64,000 nucleotides of DNA, from NCBI GenBank assembly GCA_965116465.1, contig OZ220687.1, forward strand, positions 2,480,001 through 2,544,000, in the 5' to 3' direction. The notes beneath the pieces are model-generated. The model was not told where the DNA came from, ran no database searches, and saw only the letters and a program-made list of their open reading frames with translations. This DNA comes from VXNF01 sp965116465 (lineage in GTDB: Bacteria; Actinomycetota; Acidimicrobiia; Acidimicrobiales; CATQHL01). The stretch's first letter is position 1. Every line of letters starts with the position of its first letter. Made by a program: the position numbers and the translations under genes. Below are positions 45,933-55,050 of the stretch, piece by piece.

Positions 45933-46850
45933 TCAGAAGTCGGGTTCTCGCAGCTCGGCGTAGCCCGCCTCGGCCTCGAGGGAGCGGCGCCGCCACAGGC
46001 CGCCCAGCCAGACGGCGAAGATGGTGAGCACGAAGGGGATCATCAGCACGAACTCCCGCGGGACCCGCTCGGTGATGTTGATCTGGGATTGGATGCCGAT
46101 GGCGTCGGCGAAGCCGAAGAACAGCCCGGCGAAGGCGGCGCCGATGGGGTGCCAGGCCCCGAAGATGACCGCCACGAAGGCGATGAAGCCCCGGCCGTTG
46201 GTCATGTTCTCGGTGAAGTTGCGTAGCGCCCCGACGGAGAGTTCCGCCCCGCCGAGGGCACACAGGGCGCCGGCGATGAGGATTGCCTGAAGCCGCACCA
46301 TCGACGGGTTCACGCCTGCCGAGCGGGCCGCGAAGGGGTACTCGCCGACTGCCGCCAGCCGCAACCCGAAGCGGCTCCGGCGCAGCACCACCCAGGCGGC
46401 GAGCACGATCACCGGCGTGATCCACACGAAGATGGAGTGCTCGGCGATGATGACGCCCGCGCCATCGGTGATCCCCCGGACCGGGCGCGGCAGCACGACA
46501 TCGGTGAACAGCGAACCGCGCACGTCGAAGATGGCCCCCAAGGCGTAGGCCGTGCCTCCCAAGCCGATGGATGTGAGCCCCAATCCGGCGATGATGACGT
46601 TGGCACCCAGGGGGCCGATCACCCACCAGTACAGCGCCGACAGCACCAGGCACACGCCGATGGCCGCCAGGACGCCGAGCTCCACCGAGCCGGTCGTGTC
46701 GCCCACGGCGACGGTGGCGAAGGCGCCGGCGATCATCAGCCCTTCCAGCCCCAGGTGGAAGATGCCGGCGCGGAAGGCGAACACGCCGGCCATGGCCACC
46801 AGCACCAGCGGGGCGGCCGAGCGCAGCGTGGTGGCCAGGATCTGTTCCAT
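45933..46850 (-). CDS. ABC transporter permease, BMP/nucleoside-type (second permease)
   Basis: Polytopic membrane protein of 305 residues belonging to the branched-chain/sugar permease family used by BMP-type nucleoside importers. It begins LATTLRSAAPLVLVAMAGVF and has FAFRAGIFHLGLEGLMIAGA, the typical FNIGxEG-like start (HLGLEG) and EYPFAARSAGVNPSMVRL in the cytoplasmic loop. Hydrophobic spans are regular. Its ATG overlaps the stop of the preceding permease (TGATG), so the two are coupled. With the ATPase and the BMP lipoprotein upstream it completes the importer. Substrate is probably a nucleoside or sugar. Confidence 0.9.
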   Translation of the reverse strand: MEQILATTLRSAAPLVLVAMAGVFAFRAGIFHLGLEGLMIAGAFATVAVGDTTGSVELGVLAAIGVCLVLSALYWWVIGPLGANVIIAGLGLTSIGLGGTAYALGAIFDVRGSLFTDVVLPRPVRGITDGAGVIIAEHSIFVWITPVIVLAAWVVLRRSRFGLRLAAVGEYPFAARSAGVNPSMVRLQAILIAGALCALGGAELSVGALRNFTENMTNGRGFIAFVAVIFGAWHPIGAAFAGLFFGFADAIGIQSQINITERVPREFVLMIPFVLTIFAVWLGGLWRRRSLEAEAGYAELREPDF

Positions 46851-47893
46851 CAGCTCGCCGGAGCCTCGGTCTGGGCGGCCCGTCGCCGCCGCACGGCCCG
46901 GAACTTGATGGTGACCAGGAACGCCACCATGCCGTGCAGCAGCACCAGGGCGGGCGGCGGCAGGTCGGTCACGATCGGCAGGAACAGGATCGCCGCCTGC
47001 AGGCCGCCGAAGAAGATGGCGGCCACGACGGTGCCCCACACGTTCAACAGGCCCACGAGTGCCACCACCACGGCGGTGAAGCCCACCTCGGGCGAGAACC
47101 CGGTGACCAGCCGCGCCGCCGGGCCGTAGAGCTCGACGGCGCCGGCCAGCCCGGCCAGCGCCCCCGACAGGGCGAAGGCACCCAGGCCGACGCGGCGCAC
47201 GTTGATGCCCTGCCAGCGCGCCATCGTGGCGTTGCGCCCGACCAGGGTCATGGTGAGCCCGAAGCGGGTCCGTTCCAGCACCAGCCACACGAGCACCGTG
47301 ACGCCCGCCACGAGCAGCAGCACGGTGAGCGACACGCCCGAGCCGCCGGTGAGGCGGAAGGACTCGGGGATGCGCTCGCTCGCCGCCGTCTGGCCGGTGC
47401 CCTGCGGGTTGCGCATCGGCCCGGCCGTGAGGTACTGCAGCACCAGCGCGCCGATGAAACTCATCATGAGGGTCGTCAGCACCTCGTCGGTCCCGAAACG
47501 CACCCGCAGCCAACCCGGGAACAGCGACCACAGCACGCCGGCGAGCATCGCCGCCAGCGTCCCGCAGAGGATCACCAGCCCGGCCGGACCCTCGCGCCAG
47601 CCCAGCGAGATGGCCAGGGCCGAGCAGGCGCCCATGTAGAACTGCCCCTGGCCCCCGATGTTGAAGAACCCGGCCCGGAAACCGATCACCACGCCGAGGG
47701 CGATCAGCAGCAGCGGGATCGCCCAGCGGATCGACGAGGTGGACGCTCCCGTGGCGGTGATGGCGCCCTGGATGATCCCCGAGAAGACGTCCCCCACGCT
47801 GTAGCCGCTGACCCGCAGGATCAGGGCGGTGATCAGGAACGACACCACGACCAGGACCACCGTCCACACCGCGCGCCGCAGCCCGCTGGTCAT
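46850..47893 (-). CDS. ABC transporter permease, BMP/nucleoside-type (first permease)
   Basis: Polytopic membrane protein of 347 residues: an N-terminal helix (VVLVVVSFLITALILRV), then LLLIALGVVIGFRAGFFNIGGQGQFYMGA, where FNIGGQGQ is the family signature, RFGTDEVLTTLMMSFIGALV and the cytoplasmic coupling loop VGRNATMARWQGINVRRV. It starts four bases inside the end of the ATPase gene (ATGA) and its own stop overlaps the second permease's ATG, so all three are one translational unit. Together with the BMP lipoprotein at 49463 this is a complete nucleoside/sugar-type importer. Confidence 0.92.
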   Translation of the reverse strand: MTSGLRRAVWTVVLVVVSFLITALILRVSGYSVGDVFSGIIQGAITATGASTSSIRWAIPLLLIALGVVIGFRAGFFNIGGQGQFYMGACSALAISLGWREGPAGLVILCGTLAAMLAGVLWSLFPGWLRVRFGTDEVLTTLMMSFIGALVLQYLTAGPMRNPQGTGQTAASERIPESFRLTGGSGVSLTVLLLVAGVTVLVWLVLERTRFGLTMTLVGRNATMARWQGINVRRVGLGAFALSGALAGLAGAVELYGPAARLVTGFSPEVGFTAVVVALVGLLNVWGTVVAAIFFGGLQAAILFLPIVTDLPPPALVLLHGMVAFLVTIKFRAVRRRRAAQTEAPAS

Positions 47894-49443
47894 CGCACGG
47901 CCCCCGTCATGGCGTCACCGACCGCTCGCCGGTCGTACGGCCCCTCGAATTCGGACACGATCCGACCGCCGTACATGACCAGCAGCCGGTCCGACAACTC
48001 GAACAGCTCGTCGAGATCCGATGAGACCAGCAGTACGCCGGCGCCGGCCTCGCGCAGCCCCCGCAGCGAGCGGCGCACGAACTCGGTGGCGGCGAAGTCC
48101 AGGCCGCGGGTGGGTTGGGCGGCCACCAGCACCTCGACGCCGTCGGCCAGTTCGCGGGACAGGATGAGGCGCTGCACGTTGCCGCCCGAGAGGCTCTCGG
48201 CGGGTTGGGTGGCCACCTCGTAGCGGACCCGCCAGAGGTCCATCGCCTCGCTCGCCTGCCGCTTGTACTGCCGCAGCGAGATCAGCGGGGAGCGTCCCCG
48301 GCGCCGCCCCAGCAGGCGCAGCGCCGACTGGTTCAACCACAGCGGCGCGCTGCGGCTGATGCCCTCGGCGTTGCGGTCGAAGGGGACCAGTCTCAGGCCC
48401 CGGAGCCGCCGCCGGGCCGGCGCGGCCGCGGTCACCTCGTCCCCGCCGATGCGGACCGTCCCCCCGGTGACCGGCGTGAGGCCGGCGATCACCGAGACGA
48501 GGCTGCGTTGCCCGTTCCCCTCCACTCCTGCGATCCCCACGATCTCGCCGGCCTCCACCCGGAGGTCGATAGCGGTGAGTCCCGGTTCGAAGGCCGACTC
48601 GCCGCTGGAGGTGCCCGCCAACTCGAGCAGCGTCTCGGTGGACTCGTGCGCCGCGGCCCGGACGCCGACGGCGCTGTCGGCCTGGCCCGCCGGACCCACG
48701 ATGGCGTCGCTGAGACGGCCCTGGGACACCTCGGCCATCTCGGCGGGGCCCAGCACCAGATCGCCGTCGCGCAGCACGCTCACCGTGTCGGCAACGGCCG
48801 CCACCTCCCGGAGCTTGTGCAGGACGACGAGGATCGTGACGCCGCTGTCGCGCAGGCGCCGCAGCCGCTCGAAGAGGGCGTCGATGGCGACCGGCGTCAG
48901 CAGGGCGGTGGGCTCGTCCAGCAGCAGCAGCCGCGCCTCGGTCGCCAGCGCCCGGACGATCTCCAACGACTGGCGGGCCTCGACGGGCAGGTCGCGGATG
49001 CGCGTCGAGAGCGCGGCCGTCCCGCCGATCTCGGCCACGTCGTCCCGCCAGCGTTGCTGGAGCTCGCCGCGCCGGTAGACGGCGCGGCCTCCCGGCCGGG
49101 CGGCGGTCAGTTCGAGAGCCTCCGCCACGGTGAACGACGGCGGCAGCGAGAAGTGCTGGTGCACCATCGCCAGGCCGGCGGCCTTGGCGGCGCGCACGTC
49201 GCCCGGCGGGATCTGTTGCCCGGCGATCCGGACGTCGCCGGTGTCGGGCACCTGCAGCCCGCCCAGCACCTTGGCGAGGGTGGTCTTGCCCGCGCCGTTC
49301 TGGCCGACGAGGGCGTGGATGCGCCCGGGCGCCAACTCCAGGCTGACGTCGTGCAGCGCCCGGACGGCGCCGAAGCTGACGCCGAGCGACCGGCAGCGAA
49401 CCGCCGGGACCCCGGCGGGAGCCGGTCCGCTCGGCGCCGTCAT
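47890..49443 (-). CDS. ABC transporter ATP-binding protein, tandem-domain (BMP/sugar type)
   Basis: Two fused ABC domains in 517 residues, as in RbsA/YufO-type ATPases. The first has Walker A GQNGAGKTTL, the Q-loop near AMVHQHFSLPP, a signature region EARQSLEIVRAL and Walker B LLLLDEPTALL. The second has Walker A-like GVEGNGQRSL (degenerate, no Lys-Thr), the signature LSGGNVQRLILSREL, VLVAAQPTRGLD and the H-like Ser of LLVSSDLDEL. The degenerate second site is normal for this subfamily. The start at 49441-49443 is 19 bp downstream of the BMP lipoprotein stop. It energises the two permeases downstream. Confidence 0.93.
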   Translation of the reverse strand: MTAPSGPAPAGVPAVRCRSLGVSFGAVRALHDVSLELAPGRIHALVGQNGAGKTTLAKVLGGLQVPDTGDVRIAGQQIPPGDVRAAKAAGLAMVHQHFSLPPSFTVAEALELTAARPGGRAVYRRGELQQRWRDDVAEIGGTAALSTRIRDLPVEARQSLEIVRALATEARLLLLDEPTALLTPVAIDALFERLRRLRDSGVTILVVLHKLREVAAVADTVSVLRDGDLVLGPAEMAEVSQGRLSDAIVGPAGQADSAVGVRAAAHESTETLLELAGTSSGESAFEPGLTAIDLRVEAGEIVGIAGVEGNGQRSLVSVIAGLTPVTGGTVRIGGDEVTAAAPARRRLRGLRLVPFDRNAEGISRSAPLWLNQSALRLLGRRRGRSPLISLRQYKRQASEAMDLWRVRYEVATQPAESLSGGNVQRLILSRELADGVEVLVAAQPTRGLDFAATEFVRRSLRGLREAGAGVLLVSSDLDELFELSDRLLVMYGGRIVSEFEGPYDRRAVGDAMTGAVR

Positions 49444-49462
49444 CGGTTGGAGATTAGTTCTC

Positions 49463-50617
49463 TCAGAGTTCGGGGTTGAAGGGGACCTCCAGCGACCCGT
49501 CCTTGATCGCCGAGCGTGCCTCGTCCACCTCGCCGAGCGTGGCGTTGATGATGTCCACCATCTCGGCCGGGCCGCTCTCGAGGAAGTTCGGGCTGACGAC
49601 GAGGTCCACGCCGCCCTCGGCCACGCCGGCACCGACGTAGCCGGGCGTGTAGTCGTCGCTGATTGCGTGCTCCACCTGGGCGTGGAGAATCTCGGCCCAG
49701 TACAGCAGGACGCTGGCGATCACGTTCGGGCTGTCGAAGTAGTTCACCGAGCCGCCGATCACGTAGCCGCCCTTCTCCTCGGCGGCCTGGATGACGCCGA
49801 GGTCGGTGGCCGCGGCGTCGGTCATGATGATGTCCACGCCGCCGTCGTACAGCGCCGCGCCCAGCTCGCGTCCCTTGGCGGGATCCTCGAAGGAGTCGGC
49901 GAAGGCGGCCTCACCGGTGATGGCGGCGTCCTTGGTTTGCGCCGCCGCCACGAAGGCGTTGTAGTCGGCGTTCAGCGGCGGGATCGACACGCCGCCCACG
50001 AAACCGACCTTGCCGGTGGTGTTCAGCGCCCCGGCCAGGATGCCGGCCAGATAGGTGCCCTTGTAGTAGTCGAACCCGATGGAGACCAGGTTGTCGATGC
50101 CCCCTTCGAACCCGAAGATGTGGATCCAGCGGGTGTCGGGGAAGTCGGGCGCCACCAGGGTGACGACTTCCTGCATGGGCGGGAACGTCACGGCGATGAT
50201 GTCGGTGCCCTGGTTGGCGAGGTTGCGCAGGATCGTCTCGAAGGTCGACGGGTCCGTCGCCTCGATGAAGGTGGTTTCGGCGCCGAAGTCGGCCTCCACC
50301 AGTCCCAGCCCGCGCACGAGGTCGTCGATGGGTCCCAGGTCGCCGGCTCGCTGGTTGGCCACGAGCGCGACCGTGAGCGGCTCCTCCGGTGCCGGTGCGG
50401 GCTCCGGCGGGGGTGGCGGTTCGGGTGCGGGCTCGGGCGCCGGAGCGGGCTCGGGCGCCGGCGGCGGCTCGGGCGCGGGATCCGGCGAGGGTGCCGGTGC
50501 CGGTTCGGGAGCGGGCGCCGGTGCTGCGGTCGTCCCGCCGTCGTCGTCCCCGCCGCAGGCTGCCGCAACCAGTGCAAGGGCCACCAAGAGGGCCAAGAAA
50601 GTGCGTCGATGTCTCAT
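49463..50617 (-). CDS. BMP-family substrate-binding lipoprotein
   Basis: Lipoprotein of 384 residues. The signal ends in the lipobox VAAAC (Cys21), followed by GGDDDGG and a Pro/Ala/Glu linker to about residue 80. The BMP domain follows with LTVALVANQRAGDLGPIDDL, FPDTRWIHIFGFEG and NLVSIGFDYYKGTYLAGILAGAL, then GKVGFVGGVSIPPLNADYNAF, the canonical GYxxGxxA-like stretch of PnrA-like proteins. GGGAGGA five to six bases upstream fixes the ATG at 50615-50617. First gene of the importer operon; it should deliver a nucleoside or related ligand. Confidence 0.93.
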   Translation of the reverse strand: MRHRRTFLALLVALALVAAACGGDDDGGTTAAPAPAPEPAPAPSPDPAPEPPPAPEPAPAPEPAPEPPPPPEPAPAPEEPLTVALVANQRAGDLGPIDDLVRGLGLVEADFGAETTFIEATDPSTFETILRNLANQGTDIIAVTFPPMQEVVTLVAPDFPDTRWIHIFGFEGGIDNLVSIGFDYYKGTYLAGILAGALNTTGKVGFVGGVSIPPLNADYNAFVAAAQTKDAAITGEAAFADSFEDPAKGRELGAALYDGGVDIIMTDAAATDLGVIQAAEEKGGYVIGGSVNYFDSPNVIASVLLYWAEILHAQVEHAISDDYTPGYVGAGVAEGGVDLVVSPNFLESGPAEMVDIINATLGEVDEARSAIKDGSLEVPFNPEL

Positions 50618-50778
50618 CGGATCCTCCCTGTTCGACACGGTGCGTTCACGATAGTACAGATTTTCAATTCATAGAAGTGTGTTGCGGGTCGTGTGTCAAG
50701 GCGTCAACGCGGGCTACGGCGGACCCCTACCGAGCCGGAAGGTGGGGGTACGGCGGCGCCCCGTCTCGCGGTCCCGAC

Positions 50779-52380
50779 TCAGGGGGCGAGTGCCCAGCGG
50801 TTGCGCCGGTTGCGGCGGACCGGTTCGGTGGCGCGGACCAGACCGTTGTCGGCCATGCGGGTGAGCCATCGAAGGACGGCCTGCTGGGAGATACCGAGCG
50901 ATTGGGCGATCTCGCTGGAACTGCGGGAGCCTTCCGAGAGCAGCCCGACGATCTGGCGTTCCCGCGGTGACAACTCCGCAGCCGTCGGCGTGCCGCCGGC
51001 GGACTCGTGTTCCGACAACGGATCGTCCCTACGTCGAGCGGAATGGGCCCCGATGGATCGTTCCTGCCCCGCCGGCATTCTGTCGTCGACGGGATGGGGG
51101 GCGCGTATCATCACTTGCAATTCGCCGACGTCGTCGATGATCCTCGGGGAGGACATCCCCGCTTGGAGGAGGGCGGCGACGGTGGCGCGCAGGCCCGATC
51201 CGCGGTTCTCGCAGACCGGTCGACCGGTGTCGGGGATCACGACGTCCTCGAGCAGTTTGGCGAGTCGGGCGTTGCGGGTTGCGGTGATGCCGCGCCCGAT
51301 GAGTTCGTCCACGTCGGTCCGTCCGGCGTTGGGGCCGTGTAGCCCGCCGGCGCTGCTGACCTCGAACCGGTCGGGATAGAGGGCGATTCGCACCTGGCTC
51401 CCGTGGGAGGCGGGGTGATAGTCGCGGTGCATCAGTGCGTTGGCGACGATCTCCCGGACGGCCTCGAGAGGATAGTCCCAGACGTCCTGGCGCCCGGCGC
51501 CGACGATGACCGAGCGGCGGCGCATGTTGCGGCGCATCGCGTCGAGTGCTCCCGACACGATCATCGGGATGGGTCCGTCCAGCGGTCGGTTGTCGAGGAA
51601 GCGGGTGCCATCGGCCAGTGGCTCGCCGCCTGTGGTCGGCAACGCCACGAACGACGCACCGAGTTGGGGGAAGAACCGCTGGGGATAGCGTCCGAGCGCC
51701 AGGAGGCCGGCGAGCCGGACCGCCGAGTCGGGGCGGGGCTCGGCAAGGACACCAAGCATGTGCAGGATCTCTTCGGTGGACGCATCGGCGAATACCGGAC
51801 CTCTGGTCTCCCGCAGCCGGTGCAGTAGTGCATCGGTGAGCCGCGGGTCGAGGTCGTCGGTCCGGGATTCTTCGACGACTGCGGAGTCGTCGTCGGGCTG
51901 GCCCCTCCCTGCGACCATGACGTGCACCTCATAGGAGTTCAGGCGCCGGTCGCCGTCGTGGGTCCGCAGATACGTTCCGCGCTCCAAGCCCCGCGCCCGG
52001 ACGTGGCACGGCCGCCGCTCGTGTCCCAGTTCCTCCACTCTGGCAACAACCACCGGCCGCCCTTCGATGTCGGCGATGTCGATCTCCGGTCGGATGCTCG
52101 GCGCCAGCCCATCGGCGCAGGCCGAGGCGAGATCGGCGGCCAGCTTCGGCGCATCGATGTCGACGGGGCGGAAGTCCCCGTCGGTCAGCCCGAGGAGCAG
52201 CAGGCCGCCTCGGGAGTTCGCGAACGCGCAAACCGATTCGATCGCCGAACGGGGTAGGCCTCCCGTGGCCTGCTTGACCTCCACCGCCTGCAGGTCGCAG
52301 CCGGCGGCCCGAATCCGCTCGAGGGTTGCATCGACCAAGGGTTGCAGTGCGGGCACAACCGCAGAAGGACTGTCCTCCAT
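50779..52380 (-). CDS. AlbA_2 (Schlafen-type) regulator with C-terminal winged helix
   Basis: Protein of 533 residues with an N-terminal AlbA_2 domain: AVEVKQATGGLPRSAIESVCAFANSRGG, LLLGLTDG and KLAADLASACADG. The middle ATPase-like/HATPase part has LEAVREIVANALMHRDYHPASHGSQVRI and NAGRTDVDELIGRG with a CENRGSGLRAT loop. The last 70 residues form a winged helix (LSPRERQIVGLLSEG, RSSSEIAQSLGISQQAVLRWLTRM). Such proteins are transcriptional regulators or defence-linked. The ATG at 52378-52380 has four CTACAA-type repeats just upstream, which look like autoregulatory operators. Target unknown. Confidence 0.85.
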   Translation of the reverse strand: MEDSPSAVVPALQPLVDATLERIRAAGCDLQAVEVKQATGGLPRSAIESVCAFANSRGGLLLLGLTDGDFRPVDIDAPKLAADLASACADGLAPSIRPEIDIADIEGRPVVVARVEELGHERRPCHVRARGLERGTYLRTHDGDRRLNSYEVHVMVAGRGQPDDDSAVVEESRTDDLDPRLTDALLHRLRETRGPVFADASTEEILHMLGVLAEPRPDSAVRLAGLLALGRYPQRFFPQLGASFVALPTTGGEPLADGTRFLDNRPLDGPIPMIVSGALDAMRRNMRRRSVIVGAGRQDVWDYPLEAVREIVANALMHRDYHPASHGSQVRIALYPDRFEVSSAGGLHGPNAGRTDVDELIGRGITATRNARLAKLLEDVVIPDTGRPVCENRGSGLRATVAALLQAGMSSPRIIDDVGELQVMIRAPHPVDDRMPAGQERSIGAHSARRRDDPLSEHESAGGTPTAAELSPRERQIVGLLSEGSRSSSEIAQSLGISQQAVLRWLTRMADNGLVRATEPVRRNRRNRWALAP

Positions 52381-52387
52381 GGCCGAA

Positions 52388-52438
52388 TACTACAACCCTC
52401 TCGTGAGTTCTACAACTAATATACAACTTACCTACAAA
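52388..52438 (-). promoter_or_regulatory. phased CTACAAC operator-like repeats upstream of the AlbA_2 gene
   Basis: CTACAAC at 52390 and 52410, ATACAAC at 52421 and CTACAAA at 52432 lie directly ahead of the start. The last three are spaced exactly 11 bp apart (one helical turn) and the first is 20 bp away. The region is A/T-rich for this genome, so it is probably promoter plus operator. Confidence 0.55.
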
Positions 52439-52709
52439 TCTAACCGGACCGCCACGGCACCGATCATTGGACGGTACGATCCGGTGCCCGCCTCCCAGCG
52501 TGGCGCATGACGTCCGGGAACGGGAGCCCTGAGGGGGACCCGGTTGTGAGTCCAGGTGTTATGGGTGTTCGGGACGGATGTTCTGAACCCGGGAAGCGCC
52601 TCCGGGTGGGGTTCGGCCAAGTTCAGGACCTCGGTCAGGGCGGTTCGGGATCGGGAGCCCCCGTGTTGCTGCTCGTGGTGCCTGCGACCGTACAAGCTGC
52701 AGGCGACCC
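52439..52709. other. intergenic region with dispersed 35-40 bp repeat
   Basis: About 270 bases between the AlbA_2 start and the end of the RCC1 gene. 52532-52573 holds a copy of a short repeat (GTGAGTCCAGGTGTTATGG). 52703-52724 resembles 50721-50741. No gene is supported. Confidence 0.5.
52532..52573. repeat. dispersed short repeat, copy 1
   Basis: Carries ACCCGGTTGTGAGTCCAGG then TGTTATGGGTGTTCGGG; related copies at 55030-55050 (partial) and 62228-62268. Confidence 0.6.
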
Positions 52710-54929
52710 CTACCGCGCCGGAAGCCGGGCGGATAGGTCACCCCAGCAGATGATGGTGCCGTCGGTGCGTAGGGCACACGAATGCGAGCCGCCGGCGGTG
52801 ACGGCGGTGTATCGCCCGGCGGGCGCCTCGGCTTCGCCGTCGAGGTTGTTTCCCCAGCAGGTGATGGTGCCGCCGGCGCCCAGCGCGCACGTATGCGAGC
52901 CGCCGGCGGTGACGGCGGTGTATCGCCCGGCGGGCGCCTCGGCTTGGCCGAAGCGGTTCTCTCCCCAGCAGGTGATGGTGCCGTCGCTGCCCAGTGCGCA
53001 CGAATGCCAGCGGCCGGCGGTGACGGCGGTGTATCGCCCGGCGGGCGCGTCGGCTTGGCCGTAATCGTTGTTTCCCCAGCAGGTGATGGTTGTGTCGGCG
53101 CCCAGTGCGCACGAATGAACCTCGCCGGCGGTGACAGTGGTGTATCGCCCGGCAGGCCCGTCGGCTTGGCCGCGGCTGTTGTTTCCCCAGCAGGTGATTG
53201 CGCCGTCGATGCCCAGCGCGCACACATGAACCGCGCCGGCGGTGACAGCGGTGTATCGCCCGGCGGGCGCGTCGGCTTGGCCGAAGCGGTCCACTTTCCA
53301 GCAGGTGATGCTGCCGTCGCTGCCCAGCGCGCACGAATGCGTGCCGCCGGCGGTGACGGCGGTGTATCGCCCGGCGGGCGCCACGGCTTCGCCGAAGTGG
53401 ACGGCTCCCCAGCAGGTGATGGTGCCGTCGCTGCCCAGCGCGCACGCATGGTCCCTGCCGGCGGTGACGGCGGTGTACCCCCCGGCGGGCGCGTCGGCTT
53501 GGCCGCGGGTGTTCGCTCCCCAGCAGGCGATGGTGTCGTCGGTCCCCAGCGCGCACGAATGTGAGCCGCCGGCGGTGAGGGCGGTGTATCGCCCGGCGGG
53601 CGCCTCGGCTTGGCCGAAGCGGTTGTTTCCCCAGCAGGTGATGGTGCCGTCGCTGCCCAGCGCGCACGAATGTTCCGTGCCGGCGGTGACGGCGGTGTAT
53701 CGCCCGGCGGGCGCGTCGGCCTGGCCGTGAAAGTTGTCTCCCCAGCAGGTGACGGTGCCGTCGGTGCCCAGCGCGCACCAATGCGAGCTGCCGCCGTCGT
53801 TGCTGCCGGTGGTGAGGGCGGTGTATCGCCCGGCGGGCGCCTCTGCTTCGCCGAAGTGGACGGCTCCCCAGCAGCTGACGGTGCCGTCGGTGCCCAGCGC
53901 GCACGAATGCGAGTTACTGACCATTACGGCGGTGTATCGCCCGGCGGGCGCGTCGGCTTGGCCGTCGTAGTTCTCTCCCCAGCAGGTGATGGTGCCATCG
54001 GTGCGCAGGGCACACGAATGCCCGCTGTCGGTTGTGAGGGCGGTGTATCGCCCGGCGGGCGCGTCGGCTTGGCCGTGGGTGTTCAGTCCCCAGCAGGTGA
54101 TGGTGCCGTCGGTGCGCAGGGCGCACGAATGATACGGGCCGGCGTTGACGGCGGTGTATCGCCCGGCGGGCGCGTCGGCTTGGCCGAGGCTGTTGTTTCC
54201 CCAGCAGGTGATGGTGGCGTCGGCGCCCAGTGCGCACGAATGCGAGCTGCCGGGTCTACTGTCGGTTGTGAGGGCGGTGTATCGCCCGGCGGGCGCGTCG
54301 GCTTGGCCGAGGCTGTTGTTTCCCCAGCAGGTGATGGTGCCGTCGGTGCGCAGGGCGCACGAATGGTCGCTGCCTGCGAAGATCGCGGTGTATTGGCTGG
54401 TTGCTGGCTGGGGGCTGGTTGGTGTGGGCGAGGTGAGTGGTGAACTGGCGAGCCAGCGGCCGGTGGCGGCGGTGGTGGGGAAGAAGCGGACGCGGGGCAG
54501 TTGGCGGCCGCCCCAGGTGCCCTCGGCGGCGCGCTGCTGCAGGCCGAATTCGATGCGCCCGCCGGCGAGTTTGCGCGCCACGATGCGCATCTCGCCGGTG
54601 GGCAGGGTGAGTGGTGAACTGGCGAGCCAGCGGCCGGTGGCGGCGGTGGTGGGGAAGAAGCGGACGCGGGGCAGTTGGCGGCCGCCCCAGGTGCCCTCGG
54701 CGGCGCGCTCCTGCAGGCCGAATTCGATGCGCCCGTCGGCGAGTTTGCGCGCCACGATGCGCACCTCGGCGTCGTCGCTGTTGGTTGTGTCCTGTTGGGC
54801 GGTGGCGGTCGTGGAGACGAGGACGCCGCTCAGGACGGCGAGCAGGGCGGCGAGCAGGGCGGCGACCGCGGCGAAGAAGCGGCGTCGGCCAACCCGTGCG
54901 GGGGGCGTTGTTCGCGAGTCGTGGCGCAC
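52710..54929 (-). CDS. exported RCC1-repeat protein with duplicated N-terminal module
   Basis: Exported protein of about 739 residues. The GTG at 54927-54929 is chosen because GAAGGAG lies six bases upstream and a signal peptide follows (RRRFFAAVAALLAALLAVLSG, cleavage near TATAQQ). Then come two copies of an approximately 55-residue module, VRIVARKLADGRIEFGLQER to RFFPTTAATGRWLASSPL, seen also in the gene at 58855. The rest is 15 tandem 37-residue RCC1-like units with core HSCALGTDGTITCWGNN and GQADAPAGRYTAVTAG, two Cys per unit. The 15th unit is cut short by the stop. RCC1 repeats usually form a beta-propeller, so this is probably a large extracellular binding platform. Partner unknown. Confidence 0.88.
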   Translation of the reverse strand: MRHDSRTTPPARVGRRRFFAAVAALLAALLAVLSGVLVSTTATAQQDTTNSDDAEVRIVARKLADGRIEFGLQERAAEGTWGGRQLPRVRFFPTTAATGRWLASSPLTLPTGEMRIVARKLAGGRIEFGLQQRAAEGTWGGRQLPRVRFFPTTAATGRWLASSPLTSPTPTSPQPATSQYTAIFAGSDHSCALRTDGTITCWGNNSLGQADAPAGRYTALTTDSRPGSSHSCALGADATITCWGNNSLGQADAPAGRYTAVNAGPYHSCALRTDGTITCWGLNTHGQADAPAGRYTALTTDSGHSCALRTDGTITCWGENYDGQADAPAGRYTAVMVSNSHSCALGTDGTVSCWGAVHFGEAEAPAGRYTALTTGSNDGGSSHWCALGTDGTVTCWGDNFHGQADAPAGRYTAVTAGTEHSCALGSDGTITCWGNNRFGQAEAPAGRYTALTAGGSHSCALGTDDTIACWGANTRGQADAPAGGYTAVTAGRDHACALGSDGTITCWGAVHFGEAVAPAGRYTAVTAGGTHSCALGSDGSITCWKVDRFGQADAPAGRYTAVTAGAVHVCALGIDGAITCWGNNSRGQADGPAGRYTTVTAGEVHSCALGADTTITCWGNNDYGQADAPAGRYTAVTAGRWHSCALGSDGTITCWGENRFGQAEAPAGRYTAVTAGGSHTCALGAGGTITCWGNNLDGEAEAPAGRYTAVTAGGSHSCALRTDGTIICWGDLSARLPAR

Positions 54930-55029
54930 GGGGGACTCCTTCGCTTCGAGCAGGGCGTTCCGAGATGCAGAAGTGCTCACGGCGGCGGGGAACGTTAGCA
55001 AACGGCCATTTCGGCCGCGCCCGGGGCCC
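54930..55029 (-). promoter_or_regulatory. conserved leader shared with the gene at 58855-60650
   Basis: The 90 bases upstream of the RCC1 gene match 60651-60739, upstream of the second exported gene: shared TTTGCTAACGT element (54991-55005 region) and the GAAGGAGTCCCCC ribosome-binding segment. It probably holds promoter and leader, giving coordinated expression. Confidence 0.5.
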
Positions 55030-55050
55030 GCTCGTGGGTCCAGGTGTTAG
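55030..55050. repeat. dispersed short repeat, partial copy
   Basis: CTCGTGGGTCCAGGTGTTAG, matching the central part of the repeat at 52532-52573, at the end of the HipA-like gene. Confidence 0.45.

Noticed and set aside
46934..48223. Plus-strand open frames antisense to the BMP permeases and ATPase
   Set aside because: His/Arg/Gln-rich products with no domain; the minus-strand genes are complete and operon-linked.
52715..54400. Regular spacing suggestive of a CRISPR array
   Set aside because: The 111-bp period keeps the reading frame and codes RCC1 units; there are no short constant repeats with unique spacers and no cas genes.
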